Assembly (NCBI GenBank): GCA_963837355.1
Contig: CAWIMY010000007.1
Coordinates: 1,426,001-1,490,000 of the forward strand
Length of the DNA: 64,000 nucleotides
Direction of reading: 5' to 3'
Source of the DNA: Aureispira sp963837355
Lineage (GTDB): Bacteria > Bacteroidota > Bacteroidia > Chitinophagales > Saprospiraceae
Under the pieces are notes generated by a model. That model was given only the letters and a program-made list of their open reading frames with translations. It searched no databases and had not been told where the DNA came from. Positions 27,593 to 36,846 of this stretch are shown one piece after another. Made by a program: the position numbers and the translations under genes. How positions within the stretch are numbered: the stretch's first letter is position 1; the number at the start of each line of letters is the position of its first letter.

Positions 27593-29182
27593 ATGAATTT
27601 TAATAAATTACTAGGATTAGTCACCCTCTTACTCCCATTTTTATTAACAGCGCAAACGCCTCCTACCACTACCGTTCCCGAATGTGGTATCTCTGCTCAA
27701 ACCGCAGAAATTATCCGTCAACGGATGATGGATAACCGCAATGCTTTTACTACACAAGATGTACAACGGCTCACGAATGGACGGGCAATTACTTATGTCC
27801 CTGTTACGATTCACAACGTCGCAGCAGATGCCGCTGGAACAGGAAAGACAGGAGAGGCGACCATTATGGCGTTCTTTTGTGGGTTGAATGCTCTTTATTT
27901 GGATCAAGATGTACAATTTTTCTTACATAGCCCTATTCGTAGTCGGGTGAGTAATTTTATTTACCAGAATGCAAGAACCTCTACGTCACGTAGTCACATG
28001 TTGAGCTACCGTATTCCTAATACCTTGAATTTAATTATTGGTGCTTCCGTTAGTAATCCCTCGGCTAGTTGGTACGATGGTGGCGGAGATTTTATCTTTT
28101 TATTACAACAAATGTTGACACCTGCGGCTAAAACAGAAGCCCATGAAGTTGGCCACTTTTTTACCTTGAACCACACGTTCTATGGTTGGGAAGGGCTTGA
28201 TGTAGAAGCGGCTTATGGTGGACAAAGTGTCCCTTCAAGCGTAACTTCTTCTTCTGGTTGGTTCAACTTTCGCCCAGAGGCTGTCGCCCGTACAGGTGTA
28301 CAAGCCAACTGTCAAACAACCGCTGATGGTTTTTGTGATACAGAAGCGGATTACTATTCCGATCGTAAAGCTTGTCCTTACAGCACTACCGTGTTAGATC
28401 CTTATGGTGTAGGCTTGAATCCTGATGAAAGTAACATTATGTCTTATGCCTTCGATGCTTGTGTGACGGAATTTTCTACGGAGCAAAAAGCAGCTGTTGC
28501 TATGGACATTGCCGCCAGAACTTGGGTTAGCCAAACACCGACCAATACAACTGAAGTAACAGCAGTTCCTGCGGTTATTTCTCCCCAGAATGGCACCCAA
28601 TTGGGAAGTATTACCAACTCTACAGTCCGTTTAGAATGGGCTCCTGTAGGGGGCGCTACTTGGTACTACATTGAAGTAGTGGGAACCAACTTCCCAGGCT
28701 TGTGGTTGCCCAACTCTAATGATGTTATTTTTAGAGCCATTCAATACAATTCTAATACGTTTCTCAATTTGCCTACTGGCAATTTGGTAGCAGGTAAGCA
28801 ATATGCTTGGCGAATCAAGGCGTTGAACTCCGTCTCTACGTGTGCACCGATTTCTAGCTATAACCGTTTTGAGGCAGTTTCTAGTACAACAACAGCCATT
28901 GGCGATTTACCGATTGACCAGCAAATGAGTTTTAAAATTGTCTCTAATCCCATTACCACGTCTTACATTCCTGTTTCGATTTATTCAGCGGAAGAAGTGA
29001 TTGGTTCGGTTCGTCTGTTTAGCTTAGACGGCAGAGAGGTATTAACCTTGACTAAGCAAGCCTTTGCTCAGGGAGAAAGCATCTTACAATTGCCTGCGGA
29101 TAACTTGACGAATGGCATGTACCTAGCTGTTTTGATGACCGAAAAGGGCCAATTGCAACAAAAAATAATTGTACAGCGCTAA
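27593..29182 (+). CDS. Secreted M43-type metalloprotease with T9SS sorting domain
   Basis: A 529-residue secreted protease. The signal peptide is MNFNKLLGLVTLLLPFLLTA. The zinc site HEVGHFFTLNH (184-194) is the long metzincin form HExxHxxxxxH, and the Met-turn is NIMSY (281-285). Cysteine-containing blocks CQTTADGFCDTEADY and KACPYS lie between them, as in the pappalysin/cytophagalysin family M43. A beta-sandwich module follows (about 330-430, with VRLEWAPVGGATWYYIEV). The C-terminal 80 residues (FKIVSNPITTSYIPV... to LQQKIIVQR) form a T9SS type A sorting domain. It should be exported and attached to, or released from, the cell surface. Monocistronic, with its own promoter. Confidence 0.85.
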   Translation: MNFNKLLGLVTLLLPFLLTAQTPPTTTVPECGISAQTAEIIRQRMMDNRNAFTTQDVQRLTNGRAITYVPVTIHNVAADAAGTGKTGEATIMAFFCGLNALYLDQDVQFFLHSPIRSRVSNFIYQNARTSTSRSHMLSYRIPNTLNLIIGASVSNPSASWYDGGGDFIFLLQQMLTPAAKTEAHEVGHFFTLNHTFYGWEGLDVEAAYGGQSVPSSVTSSSGWFNFRPEAVARTGVQANCQTTADGFCDTEADYYSDRKACPYSTTVLDPYGVGLNPDESNIMSYAFDACVTEFSTEQKAAVAMDIAARTWVSQTPTNTTEVTAVPAVISPQNGTQLGSITNSTVRLEWAPVGGATWYYIEVVGTNFPGLWLPNSNDVIFRAIQYNSNTFLNLPTGNLVAGKQYAWRIKALNSVSTCAPISSYNRFEAVSSTTTAIGDLPIDQQMSFKIVSNPITTSYIPVSIYSAEEVIGSVRLFSLDGREVLTLTKQAFAQGESILQLPADNLTNGMYLAVLMTEKGQLQQKIIVQR

Positions 29183-29219
29183 GCTGTTCGCCATAAAGTC
29201 TATTACAACGAAAAACTAA

Positions 29220-29275
29220 AAAGCCTATTGATTTGGGGTGCCGTTAGGGTACGCTGGATGAATAGGCTTTATATC
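29220..29275 (+). terminator. Weak hairpin after the metalloprotease gene
   Basis: AAAGCCTATT (29220-29229) pairs perfectly with AATAGGCTTT (29261-29270) around a 31-nt loop. The following T-run is poor, so termination is uncertain. Confidence 0.4.
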
Positions 29276-29405
29276 TTAAGGGATGCTGCTGCCGTGGGAA
29301 CGAACTACCCGTTTCAAGCGTTGAAAAAACAAGGTCAATTGGCCTACTTTCTACTACAACACCATGTTCGAACACGAACATCAAATCATAAAAACTAAGT
29401 ACGAC

Positions 29406-29870
29406 ATGTTTGGATCTGTAAAAAAGTGGTTAGGCATCGAAGGCACTCGCATCCGTTTACATACCCTTCCCGTTTATCCCAGTACCGTCGAAACCATTAA
29501 TGGCGAAATCGAAGTGTATGCCAAGCGCACCGAAACAGTGGACTCCATCCGCCTTCGATTTTTTGAAGTATATACGCGCGGCAAAGGCGATGAACGACGC
29601 ATAGACGAATATGAATTGGGCACTTGGCTATATGAACAACCCTTACAACTCGTCGATGGCGAACGCCACATGATTCCCTTCAAACTAGCGTTTGATCCGC
29701 TAAAGTCTGCGATGGACAAGCGCGCCGAGAATCCCTTGCTCAAAGGCTTTGTCTCCCTCATGAAAAACTTAAAAGGTGTGCAATCGGACTACCGCATAGA
29801 AGCAGAGGCCATTGTAGAGGGCAGTACTTGGCATCCTGTTGCCAAATCCAAAATAGTATTTGATCGCTAG
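29406..29870 (+). CDS. Spo0M-like arrestin-fold protein
   Basis: The ATG at 29406 gives MFGSVKKWLGIEGTRIRLHT, the usual N-terminus of the SpoOM (PF07070) family; an upstream in-frame ATG at 29364 would add 14 residues. The short form is 154 residues. It has the alternating beta pattern of an arrestin-like sandwich: NGEIEVYAKRTETVDSIRL, YELGTWLYEQPLQLVDGERH, MIPFKLAF and DYRIEAEAIVEG. Spo0M proteins influence membrane or sporulation control in Bacillus, but their role in non-sporulating Bacteroidota is unknown. The gene is single, cytoplasmic, and followed by a strong hairpin. Confidence 0.7.
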   Translation: MFGSVKKWLGIEGTRIRLHTLPVYPSTVETINGEIEVYAKRTETVDSIRLRFFEVYTRGKGDERRIDEYELGTWLYEQPLQLVDGERHMIPFKLAFDPLKSAMDKRAENPLLKGFVSLMKNLKGVQSDYRIEAEAIVEGSTWHPVAKSKIVFDR

Positions 29871-29914
29871 TGTTGCCTGACTAACACTAGTATTTTTGCT
29901 GTTTAGCAAAAAAA

Positions 29915-29958
29915 TAACCCCTTCCATGACAGATTATGGAAGGGGTTACTTAGTTTTG
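29915..29958 (+). terminator. Terminator hairpin after the Spo0M-like gene
   Basis: TAACCCCTTCCAT (29915-29927) pairs perfectly over 13 bp with ATGGAAGGGGTTA (29936-29948). The next bases, ACTTAGTTTTG, include the -7 box of the riboswitch transcript, so terminator and promoter abut. Confidence 0.7.
29951..29958 (+). promoter_or_regulatory. Promoter -7 box ahead of the cobalamin riboswitch
   Basis: TAGTTTTG matches TAnnTTTG. It would start the transcript near 29965, just before the riboswitch aptamer. No TTG -33 element is obvious because that position is taken by the preceding hairpin. Confidence 0.5.
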
Positions 29959-29971
29959 CGCCAACTTTAAA

Positions 29972-30148
29972 CGCCGTAGGTGGCTTATTTTCTAAATAAG
30001 TCTTAAAAGGGAATCGAGTGCAACTCTCGGACTGTCCCGCAACTGTAAATAGCACCAAAGTTGTTGCGTCTAGTAGCCACTGTTTCAATAAATTGGAATG
30101 GGAAGGTCACGCAACAATGCTATAAGTCAGGAGACCTGCCTAAGGTCG
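29972..30148 (+). ncRNA. Cobalamin (B12) riboswitch
   Basis: The conserved parts of the B12 aptamer are present in order: AGGTGGC near 29978, AAAAGGGAAT with GTGCAA and GGACTGTCCCGCAACTGTA (about 30005-30047), GCCACTG near 30076, GGGAAGG near 30100, and the B12 box AGTCAGGAGACCTGCC at 30125-30140. Downstream are CTTTCGTGG near 30161 and hairpins GCCC-aatt-GGGC (30211-30222) and GCGAGTT/AACTCGC (30221-30240) that may act as the expression platform. The regulated gene starts at 30292. Binding of adenosyl- or methylcobalamin would normally lower its expression. Confidence 0.92.
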
Positions 30149-30291
30149 TATTGGTATGTGCTTTCGTGGATAAAAGCAACCAGTTAGGGAAAAGGAACAG
30201 CCGTTCGTTTGCCCAATTGGGCGAGTTGCAACCAACTCGCTGCTCTTCTTGTAAGCATAGGTAAATTTTTCTCATTTTTAAAGAAAGTACT

Positions 30292-31599
30292 ATGCAACGT
30301 TTTTCGACACTTTTATTTTTTGTTACCTTATCGCTTTTCAGTGCTGCCCTGAACGCACAGAACGAATCCATTATTGTGGTGAACGGTGGCTTGTTTGGCT
30401 CGACCAATTATGCCAACACCACCATTCAAAACTTGGAACCCAACGCCGCCCCTGCTGCCCTGTTAGGAACGGTAGAAGTCACCTCTATTCAAGACATTCT
30501 GATTGACAGCAACTTTGCTTATGTCGCTGCCCAAGACAGCATTGTCAAATACGATTGGACGACCAAAACGCGTGTGGCAGCTGCTGCTTTTGGGGGGGTA
30601 AGTACGGTAAAATTGGCCTTGTACCAAGACAAATTATTGGTGGGTAATTTTTATGAGCCTTTTGGCGGAACAGGGCCTTATCCCAACAACTTGCGCATTT
30701 TTGACGCGACTACTTTGGCTTTTATCGACAGTGTTCCTGCGGTCACTAAGCCTACCAAAGACATTTTGATCATAGGAGACTATGCTTATATCGGACAGAA
30801 CAACGCTAAAGTGGTTGGTTTTGGGGATACCTTGGGCTACATCACGGTTTATGACATCTTAGCAGATACGATTGTTCGCAACGATACGTTGGGAATAATG
30901 GGAGAAGAAATTGGCCGTCTGATTACAGAGAACGGGATCATTTACGCCTTGAATGGTGCCAGTAATACCATTGGAGAATACGAAATTGCTACTGGTGGCA
31001 AAACGATTTATGCGGCGGGGGTAGATTTGAAACCTGCCACGTATGGCCCTACGGCTTTTCCTGATAATGGTGTTTGGTATTTTCCTTACGATAGTGGGAT
31101 TGGTAGCTACAGCCTAATTGCGCGCCTTCCGTTGGTACATCGGGTTACGTATACAGGGAGCTCTGCTTTTACCTTCAACCCTTTCAACAGCACCTTTTGT
31201 GTAGCAACGACTAACTTTGGTAACCAAACCCTCAATACAGGAATCGTCTATAACTTACAGGGCGATAGTTTACATACGTTTGAGGTGGGTTTTTCACCAG
31301 AGGCCTTGGCTGTGGTGTCGAATGCTATTTTGAGTACGACCATCGTGCCCGCGCAAGGAGTGGAGTTGAACTACAGTTTGGCACCGAATCCCGCCCGTGA
31401 GCAATTGACCGTTCGCTTGGATAAAGTAGAGCCTGTCCGCCTAGAAATCATTAACCAAGTTGGACAAACTTTACTCTTAGAGCAAAGTGTTCAGACGAGT
31501 ACCACGTTAGACGTAAGTCAGCTGTCCACAGGCGTATACTGGATAGTGGTCATCAACGAAAAAGGCCGTATGCGTACGCAATCTTTTGTAAAACAATAA
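30292..31599 (+). CDS. Riboswitch-controlled beta-propeller-like T9SS cargo, candidate cobalamin-binding protein
   Basis: A 435-residue protein with a signal peptide (STLLFFVTLSLFSAALNAQN) and a T9SS type A sorting domain at the end (LAPNPAREQLTV... to ...RMRTQSFVKQ). The middle 330 residues repeat short blade-like units of the kind IQDILIDSNFAYVAAQDSI, KDILIIGDYAYIGQNN and RLITENGIIYALNG, typical of YncE/DUF5074-like beta-propellers. It is the only gene directly behind the cobalamin riboswitch. In Bacteroides, BtuG is a beta-propeller lipoprotein that captures B12 outside BtuB, so this protein may do the same, delivered by T9SS instead of as a lipoprotein. No btuB-like gene is adjacent. B12 binding is an inference from context and fold. 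Confidence 0.75.
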   Translation: MQRFSTLLFFVTLSLFSAALNAQNESIIVVNGGLFGSTNYANTTIQNLEPNAAPAALLGTVEVTSIQDILIDSNFAYVAAQDSIVKYDWTTKTRVAAAAFGGVSTVKLALYQDKLLVGNFYEPFGGTGPYPNNLRIFDATTLAFIDSVPAVTKPTKDILIIGDYAYIGQNNAKVVGFGDTLGYITVYDILADTIVRNDTLGIMGEEIGRLITENGIIYALNGASNTIGEYEIATGGKTIYAAGVDLKPATYGPTAFPDNGVWYFPYDSGIGSYSLIARLPLVHRVTYTGSSAFTFNPFNSTFCVATTNFGNQTLNTGIVYNLQGDSLHTFEVGFSPEALAVVSNAILSTTIVPAQGVELNYSLAPNPAREQLTVRLDKVEPVRLEIINQVGQTLLLEQSVQTSTTLDVSQLSTGVYWIVVINEKGRMRTQSFVKQ

Positions 31600-31659
31600 T
31601 GTAAAACAATAATGTCTAATAATAGACAACGCTTCTAAAGCTACGACAATAGTTTACCC

Positions 31660-31693
31660 AACCGCTCCGACGTTCATTCGGAGCGGTTTTTTT
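31660..31693 (+). terminator. Terminator after the riboswitch gene
   Basis: AACCGCTCCG pairs with CGGAGCGGTT around a short loop, followed by TTTTT. It separates this transcript from fdhD. Confidence 0.85.
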
Positions 31694-31761
31694 AGATCCG
31701 TGACAACCCTAACTCAAACCAACTGTTATCCATAAAATAGCCCCATCAAACGCAACTCTAT

Positions 31762-32550
31762 ATGGCCATTGCTCATTACGAAGGAAAAAAATACCAACAA
31801 ACGACGGAACAAACCGTCAACGATGCCCTAACGGTAGAAGAAGCCCTGCAAATTGTTATCAACAATCGCCCTTTTACGGTGACCATGCGTACACCTGGCA
31901 ATGATGATGCCTTGGTACGGGGGCTGTTATACTCGGAAGATGTTTACCGACAGGCAGCACCTTTAGCCATTGATTTTCGTCAAAAAAATGCGATTACAAG
32001 AATAGCCCAAGTACAGCTTACCAAACAGCAACTGGGAACAGGAATTCAAAGTACGCGTAGCTTGTTATCGGTCTCTTCTTGTGGGATTTGTGGCCGCCAA
32101 GAGCTAGATGCCAGCTCCACCTTCAAGGACGAATTGATGCGTCAGGACACCCTTGCAGCGACACAGCTGTATGAAGCATTTGAAACCATGAGTCGCCAAC
32201 AAGACGACTTTTTACGCTCGGGAGGCTCCCATGCGGCGGCGGCCGTCAATGCCCAAGGCGAACTACTGGTGCTGATGGAGGACATTGGACGGCACAACGC
32301 GGTCGATAAAGTCATTGGCGCTTTGTTACAACAACAGCGCTTGCCCGAAGCCGTTGCTATATTGGTTAGTGGGCGTATTTCTTATGAAATTGTATCGAAA
32401 GTTTTTTGTGCCCAAATTCCCATTTTGGCAGCTGTTTCTGCGCCCTCTTCCTTGGCGGTGGAGTATGCCAAGCAATTTGGCTTGACCTTACTCGGGTTTT
32501 GTCGAGGACAAAAAGCTACTTGTTACGCCAATGCTTGGCGAATGCAATAA
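31762..32550 (+). CDS. fdhD: Formate dehydrogenase accessory sulfurtransferase FdhD
   Basis: This 262-residue protein carries the FdhD hallmarks: VRGLLYSED, the sulfur-relay cysteines in SSCGICGRQEL (Cys107 and Cys110), LRSGGSHAAAAV, and LMEDIGRHNAVDKVIGALL. The C-terminus has LVSGRISYEIVSKVFCAQIP. FdhD passes sulfur from IscS to the molybdenum cofactor of FdhF-type enzymes, which is required for their activity. A gene for such an oxidoreductase lies 1.8 kb downstream on the opposite strand, with one unrelated gene between. Its start follows a terminator, so it has its own promoter. Confidence 0.93.
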   Translation: MAIAHYEGKKYQQTTEQTVNDALTVEEALQIVINNRPFTVTMRTPGNDDALVRGLLYSEDVYRQAAPLAIDFRQKNAITRIAQVQLTKQQLGTGIQSTRSLLSVSSCGICGRQELDASSTFKDELMRQDTLAATQLYEAFETMSRQQDDFLRSGGSHAAAAVNAQGELLVLMEDIGRHNAVDKVIGALLQQQRLPEAVAILVSGRISYEIVSKVFCAQIPILAAVSAPSSLAVEYAKQFGLTLLGFCRGQKATCYANAWRMQ

Positions 32551-32557
32551 CGCGAAT

Positions 32558-34157
32558 TTATCGGGTGGTCATTAACGATTTTGCTTGTTCTAAATAAGGA
32601 TCAACACCCTGTTGGAGGTCTTTTATTGTGTATTCTATCCAATAGTCAGGAAGTTGATACGGCCCCTTTTCGACGGCTGGTCGGATGAGGTAACTACTGG
32701 CAATAGAGACCGTTGCCTTGGTTTTGGGCAATTGCATGGGCGTATGGGTCGTTGCTCCAATAGGGTTATTACCCACGCTGGTGCCGATGACGGTTCCTAA
32801 GTGATTATCCTGAAACAAGGTGGTCAGCAGCGCGGCTGCACTACCTGTGTTGTGGTTGGATAAGACAAAAACCTTTCCTTTGAAAATAGGCCGCTCTCTG
32901 GGGATATAATAGACCGAATTGCTATCCGTCACCTCCTGAAAAAGGGCGGTATTGGCATTCAGTAAGATTAAGCTGTCCTGCGGTACGCCCTCTGGGAAAC
33001 GCGCTTGTAAGTTGGCATAAGCCGCTGGAAAATAAGCTTGATAGATGGGAGAGGTAAAGGCATACTCTGAAAAGCCCTGCAAGTCCTCGTTCTCCGTCAA
33101 AAAATAAAGCAACTGAATGCCCAAGCGTCAAATTGCCCCCCGAGTTGTGCCGCAAATCCACCACTAAATGCTGGATGTCGTTCTTATTCAGACTGTCTAC
33201 CATCTTCCAAATAAAATCTTTAAAAATAGGGTCTTGTGGGTTGTAATAAGCGGCTACGCGCTTAGAAGGTTTTTTCTTTTTGAATTGCTGTTTCAAGTAG
33301 CCGCGTGCCATCGGTTGTAACCACGGTTTGACATAGCTTTTTAGGCCATCGAGCATATCAATTTTATCGTGGCATTTATTAAACTGCAAATACACAAAAT
33401 TATCGGCGGGTTGGAGGTCGTAGAAATAAGTAGCCGCGCGGTAAGCTGTTAGGGAATCTTCTTTGAACTGCAATGGATGTTCTTGAATGGCTTGGCTAGC
33501 AGCCAACTCTAGGCGCAACGTGCTCGTATCTGCAAAATGTAGGGAAACAGCTGCTGTTTCAGTGGTAAGAGCGCCGATAGCTTGCAGCAATTCGGGACGG
33601 TTGTAGAGTTGCAAACTAGCTATTTCCTGTTGCTGTGTACTGGTATTTTCTGAAAAGGTATAAGCGCTCAAACGGCGTTCTACCTCGGCCATAGGAAGCC
33701 CGTTAATAGCGCTCACGAGATGCCCCAAATAGCTGCGGGGGTACTGTTTAGCTGTATTCAGTAAGTACCAGTTGTTGTTATAAGGATGAAGGACAAAGGG
33801 GTAGACCTGCGGAAAGCTCGTATTTTGGGTATGAATGGTGGTATGTTGGTTCTTGACTCGCGACAGGTAGCTTCTGCTCTCTAGCAAAAACTGAATAGCG
33901 CTTACATCGTCTTTACCCAAACTTGCCAAACTCTCTTGGGTTTGTTGCGCGCGCTCGGCAGCAGGGAAGACGGTCTCTAGATTGGGAAATCCTTCCTCTA
34001 ATAGATGCGTCAAATAAAGAAAATCATATTGGTAATCGTTGAGCTTACTGCTTATTTTTTGTGTAGGTCGGTAGTTTTTAATGCCAGAATCTTGTATGAA
34101 AAGGCCGCAGGAAGAGAGCGCGAAGGAAAGCAGCAGAGCGCGTAATACATGGTTCAT
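32558..34157 (-). CDS. S41-family peptidase-like lipoprotein, frameshifted
   Basis: The N-terminus MNHVLRALLLSFALSSCGLF is a lipoprotein signal with lipobox LSSC. A large N-terminal part without clear domains (about 20-300) leads to an S41-like protease core: VVDLRHNSGGNLTLG, then after the break IQLLYFLTENEDLQGF, and FVLSNHNTGSAAALLTTLFQDNH with the likely nucleophile Ser, followed by NPIGATTHTP. The catalytic Lys of CtpA enzymes is not obvious. The frame breaks near 33118-33126; one extra base (CGCTTGGG for CGCTGGG or CGTTGGG) explains it. Repaired length is about 530 residues. It is convergent with fdhD, 7 bp away, and lies between the two formate genes without obvious link. Confidence 0.65.
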
Positions 34158-34282
34158 GTAGGGGGAATTAAATTGTTAGAGTGCTAGGAGCGCTTTTAAG
34201 GCTTCGTTTCTGTATTTAGTGGCGATAACCATACCTTGTAAATAGGTGATGCCCAATAAGTGGCCAACAAATGTTGTTATCC

Positions 34283-34332
34283 ATAAAAAATAAATAACGT
34301 GCTACTCCAAGACAAAAGAACAGCACGTTATT
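34283..34332 (-). terminator. Terminator of the FdhF/YdeP-type gene
   Basis: AATAACGTGCT (34293-34303) and AGCACGTTATT (34322-34332) form an 11-bp perfect stem. Read on the minus strand, it is followed by a T-rich run, and it lies 27 bp after the stop of the oxidoreductase gene. Confidence 0.8.
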
Positions 34333-34358
34333 AAAATAAAAACTAGTAGACCATGCGT

Positions 34359-36653
34359 TTACGAAGCTTTCACGACCTCCACTTCAATAAATTTAGAAGA
34401 CGGAATTTTGACCTCAGGATCGCGGCTCGTGAGTGGTACCAACGCATTGGTTTCTGGAAAATAGGTTCCGATACAACCGCGCGTAATGTCGTAGGCCACG
34501 ACTTTAAAGTTCTCCGCTCTGCGCTGCTCCCCTTTATAATGGCTAATCAAATGGACGACTTCGGTATTCTTCAAGCCTTTGGCTTTCATATCTTCCTCGT
34601 GCATAAACACGACACGGCGCTCGTCTCGAATCCCGCGATAGCGGTCGTCCAAGCCATAGATCGTGGTGTTGTATTGGTCGTGGCTACGGATGGTCATCAT
34701 AATAAAATGTCCCGCTTGCACTTGGCGATTGGGTAGGGGGTTGACCGTCAGAATAGCCTTTTTAGAAGGCGTATCAAAGCGGCGTTCGCGGGCACCATTG
34801 GGCAAATAAAAACCAGCGGGCTGGCGGACGCGCTCATTGTATTGGTCAAACCCATCAATGCAAGCCTCGATGTGCTCGCGCACAACGTCATAATTGTCTA
34901 CCATCGCTTGCCAATCAATGGGACTTTGCTCCCCAAAAATCGCTTGCGCCAAGTTGCCGACAATCGCGGGTTCGCTCATCAAATGTTCTGACGCTTTGTC
35001 AAACGTCCCTTCGCTAGAATGCACCACGCCTGTCGAGTTTTCTACAGAGACAAACTGTGGGCCAGAGGCTTGTACATCGCGTTCCGAGCGAGCAATACAA
35101 GGCAAAATCAAGGCTTCGTCTCCTGTAATCAAGTGCGAGCGGTTGAGTTTGGTAGACACATGAACGGTCAGTTCGCAATGCTGCATTCCTTCGCCCGTGA
35201 CTTGGCTGTCAGAAGTGGCTGACACAAAATTGCCGCCCATGCCCATAAAAAAGCGCACTTTACCATCGCGCATGGCCTCTACGGCTTCGATGGCGCTATA
35301 GCCGTGGGGGCGGGGGCAATTGATCCCAAAATGCTTGTCCAAGGCGGCGAGTAATTTTTCTGGCGGAGCTTCCCACACGCCAACGGTGCGGTCCCCTTGT
35401 ACATTACTGTGGCCGCGTACAGGACAAGTGCCTGAGCCAGGGAGACCAATACTGCCGCGTAAGAGCAGGACATTTACAATTTCTTGGACGTTGTGGGTGC
35501 CGTTTTCGTGTTGCGTCAAGCCCATTGCCCAACAAATAATAATCTTTTTATTGTTCATCAATAAGCGCGCAAAGCGCTTAATTTCGTGGCGCTGTACGCC
35601 ACTTTGGGCAACTGCCTCGTCAAAATCGGCATTCTCTAAGTGCTTGATTAAGGCTTCATAGCCCTCGCAATGCTCTTGTAAAAATGGCCAATCCAATACT
35701 GTTCCTGGGTTTTCGTTCTCTGCTTCAAGCATCAAAATCATCGCGGCTTTGAGCAAGGCAATATCGCCGTTGATGCGAACCTGTAAATGCTGGTCGGCGA
35801 TGGTCGTACCGCGTTTGAGAATGCTAATGGGGTTTTGTGGATCGACAAAACACTCCAAACCTGTCTCGGGCAAGGGGTTAACACTGACAATTTTGCCCCC
35901 GTTTTTTTTGCACAGTTCTAGCGCGCTCAACATACGCGGATGGTTGGTGCCTGGATTTTGTCCCATCACTACAATTAACTCCGCTTCGTGCAAGTCCTGT
36001 AAGGTCACCGAGCCTTTGCCAATGCCGACGGTATCGCTCAATCCCTTGCTGGTGGGCTCGTGGCACATATTAGAACAATCGGGCATGTTGTTGGTGCCAA
36101 ACTGCTTGACCATCACTTGGTACATAAAGGCCGCTTCGTTACTCGTTCTCCCTGAGGTATAAAATACGGCTTCATCGGGAGAGTCTAAGCTCTTGAGTTT
36201 GTCGGCCATTTTTTGGTAGGCCGCTTCCCAAGAAATGGCTTGGTAGTGCGAGCTGCCTGCTGGCAAATACATGGGTTGTGTAATACGTCCCGACTTGCCA
36301 ATTTTGAAATCTGTCCAGCGGCTCATTTCTTCTACACTGTGCTTGGCCAAAAAGGCAGGATCGACCCGCGCTAGGGTGGCTTCTTCGGCCAAGGCTTTGG
36401 CACCGTTCTCACAATACTCGCCTAAAGACGAGCGGTGGCCATCGGGATCGGGCCAAGCACAGCCTGCACAATCCCAGCCGCCCTTTTGGTTCATTTGATT
36501 CAAGCGCTTAACGCCCTCATAAATGCCTGTTTCTTTTTGCAAATGCTCTAAAGAAACCAACACAGCGGGAATGCCTGCTGCTTTTTTCTTGCGTTTGGTT
36601 AAGCTTAAGTTCTCAAACGTAGCGGGCGGAATGATCTGAATATCTCTTTTCAT
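34359..36653 (-). CDS. FdhF/YdeP-family molybdopterin oxidoreductase
   Basis: The ATG at 36653 (MKRDIQIIPPATFENL) is preferred over an in-frame GTG 27 bp earlier. The protein is 764 residues. The N-terminal cysteine group GGWDCAGCAWPD and GEYCENGAKAL is that of the YdeP branch of FdhF-like enzymes. YTSGRTSNEAAFMYQ and PDCSNMCHEPTSKGL follow; the Cys of NMCHEP aligns with the molybdenum-ligating Sec of E. coli FdhF, so this is a Cys enzyme. GQNPGTNHPR, GLTQHENGTHNVQ, GLPGSGTCPVRGHSNVQGD and the C-terminal RSHDQYNTTIYG bind the bis-MGD cofactor. YdeP-type enzymes have poorly known substrates, and formate is not assured. The nearby fdhD supports formate-type cofactor sulfuration. Cytoplasmic, no Tat signal. 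Confidence 0.88.
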   Translation of the reverse strand: MKRDIQIIPPATFENLSLTKRKKKAAGIPAVLVSLEHLQKETGIYEGVKRLNQMNQKGGWDCAGCAWPDPDGHRSSLGEYCENGAKALAEEATLARVDPAFLAKHSVEEMSRWTDFKIGKSGRITQPMYLPAGSSHYQAISWEAAYQKMADKLKSLDSPDEAVFYTSGRTSNEAAFMYQVMVKQFGTNNMPDCSNMCHEPTSKGLSDTVGIGKGSVTLQDLHEAELIVVMGQNPGTNHPRMLSALELCKKNGGKIVSVNPLPETGLECFVDPQNPISILKRGTTIADQHLQVRINGDIALLKAAMILMLEAENENPGTVLDWPFLQEHCEGYEALIKHLENADFDEAVAQSGVQRHEIKRFARLLMNNKKIIICWAMGLTQHENGTHNVQEIVNVLLLRGSIGLPGSGTCPVRGHSNVQGDRTVGVWEAPPEKLLAALDKHFGINCPRPHGYSAIEAVEAMRDGKVRFFMGMGGNFVSATSDSQVTGEGMQHCELTVHVSTKLNRSHLITGDEALILPCIARSERDVQASGPQFVSVENSTGVVHSSEGTFDKASEHLMSEPAIVGNLAQAIFGEQSPIDWQAMVDNYDVVREHIEACIDGFDQYNERVRQPAGFYLPNGARERRFDTPSKKAILTVNPLPNRQVQAGHFIMMTIRSHDQYNTTIYGLDDRYRGIRDERRVVFMHEEDMKAKGLKNTEVVHLISHYKGEQRRAENFKVVAYDITRGCIGTYFPETNALVPLTSRDPEVKIPSSKFIEVEVVKAS

Positions 36654-36846
36654 AATAATGGCAGGAAGGTGCGTAGGCACTAGTGTTAGAAGGTATAAGG
36701 TAAGGTAGCAATTTTATAAAAAAAAGACAAAAAACTGTTGCTCCTTTAATTACTACGAAAACTGCCTTATATTGTTCATACAGGGCTTGTACTTCTTTTG
36801 GAAAGTTTCCTCAACGACTTTTTATACTTCAGTAAAAATAAATCAA

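Noticed and set aside
31724..34285. Shared TGTTATCCATAAAA ahead of fdhD and in the gap before the oxidoreductase terminator
   Set aside because: 14 bp only, different flanks and different strand logic; chance is sufficient.
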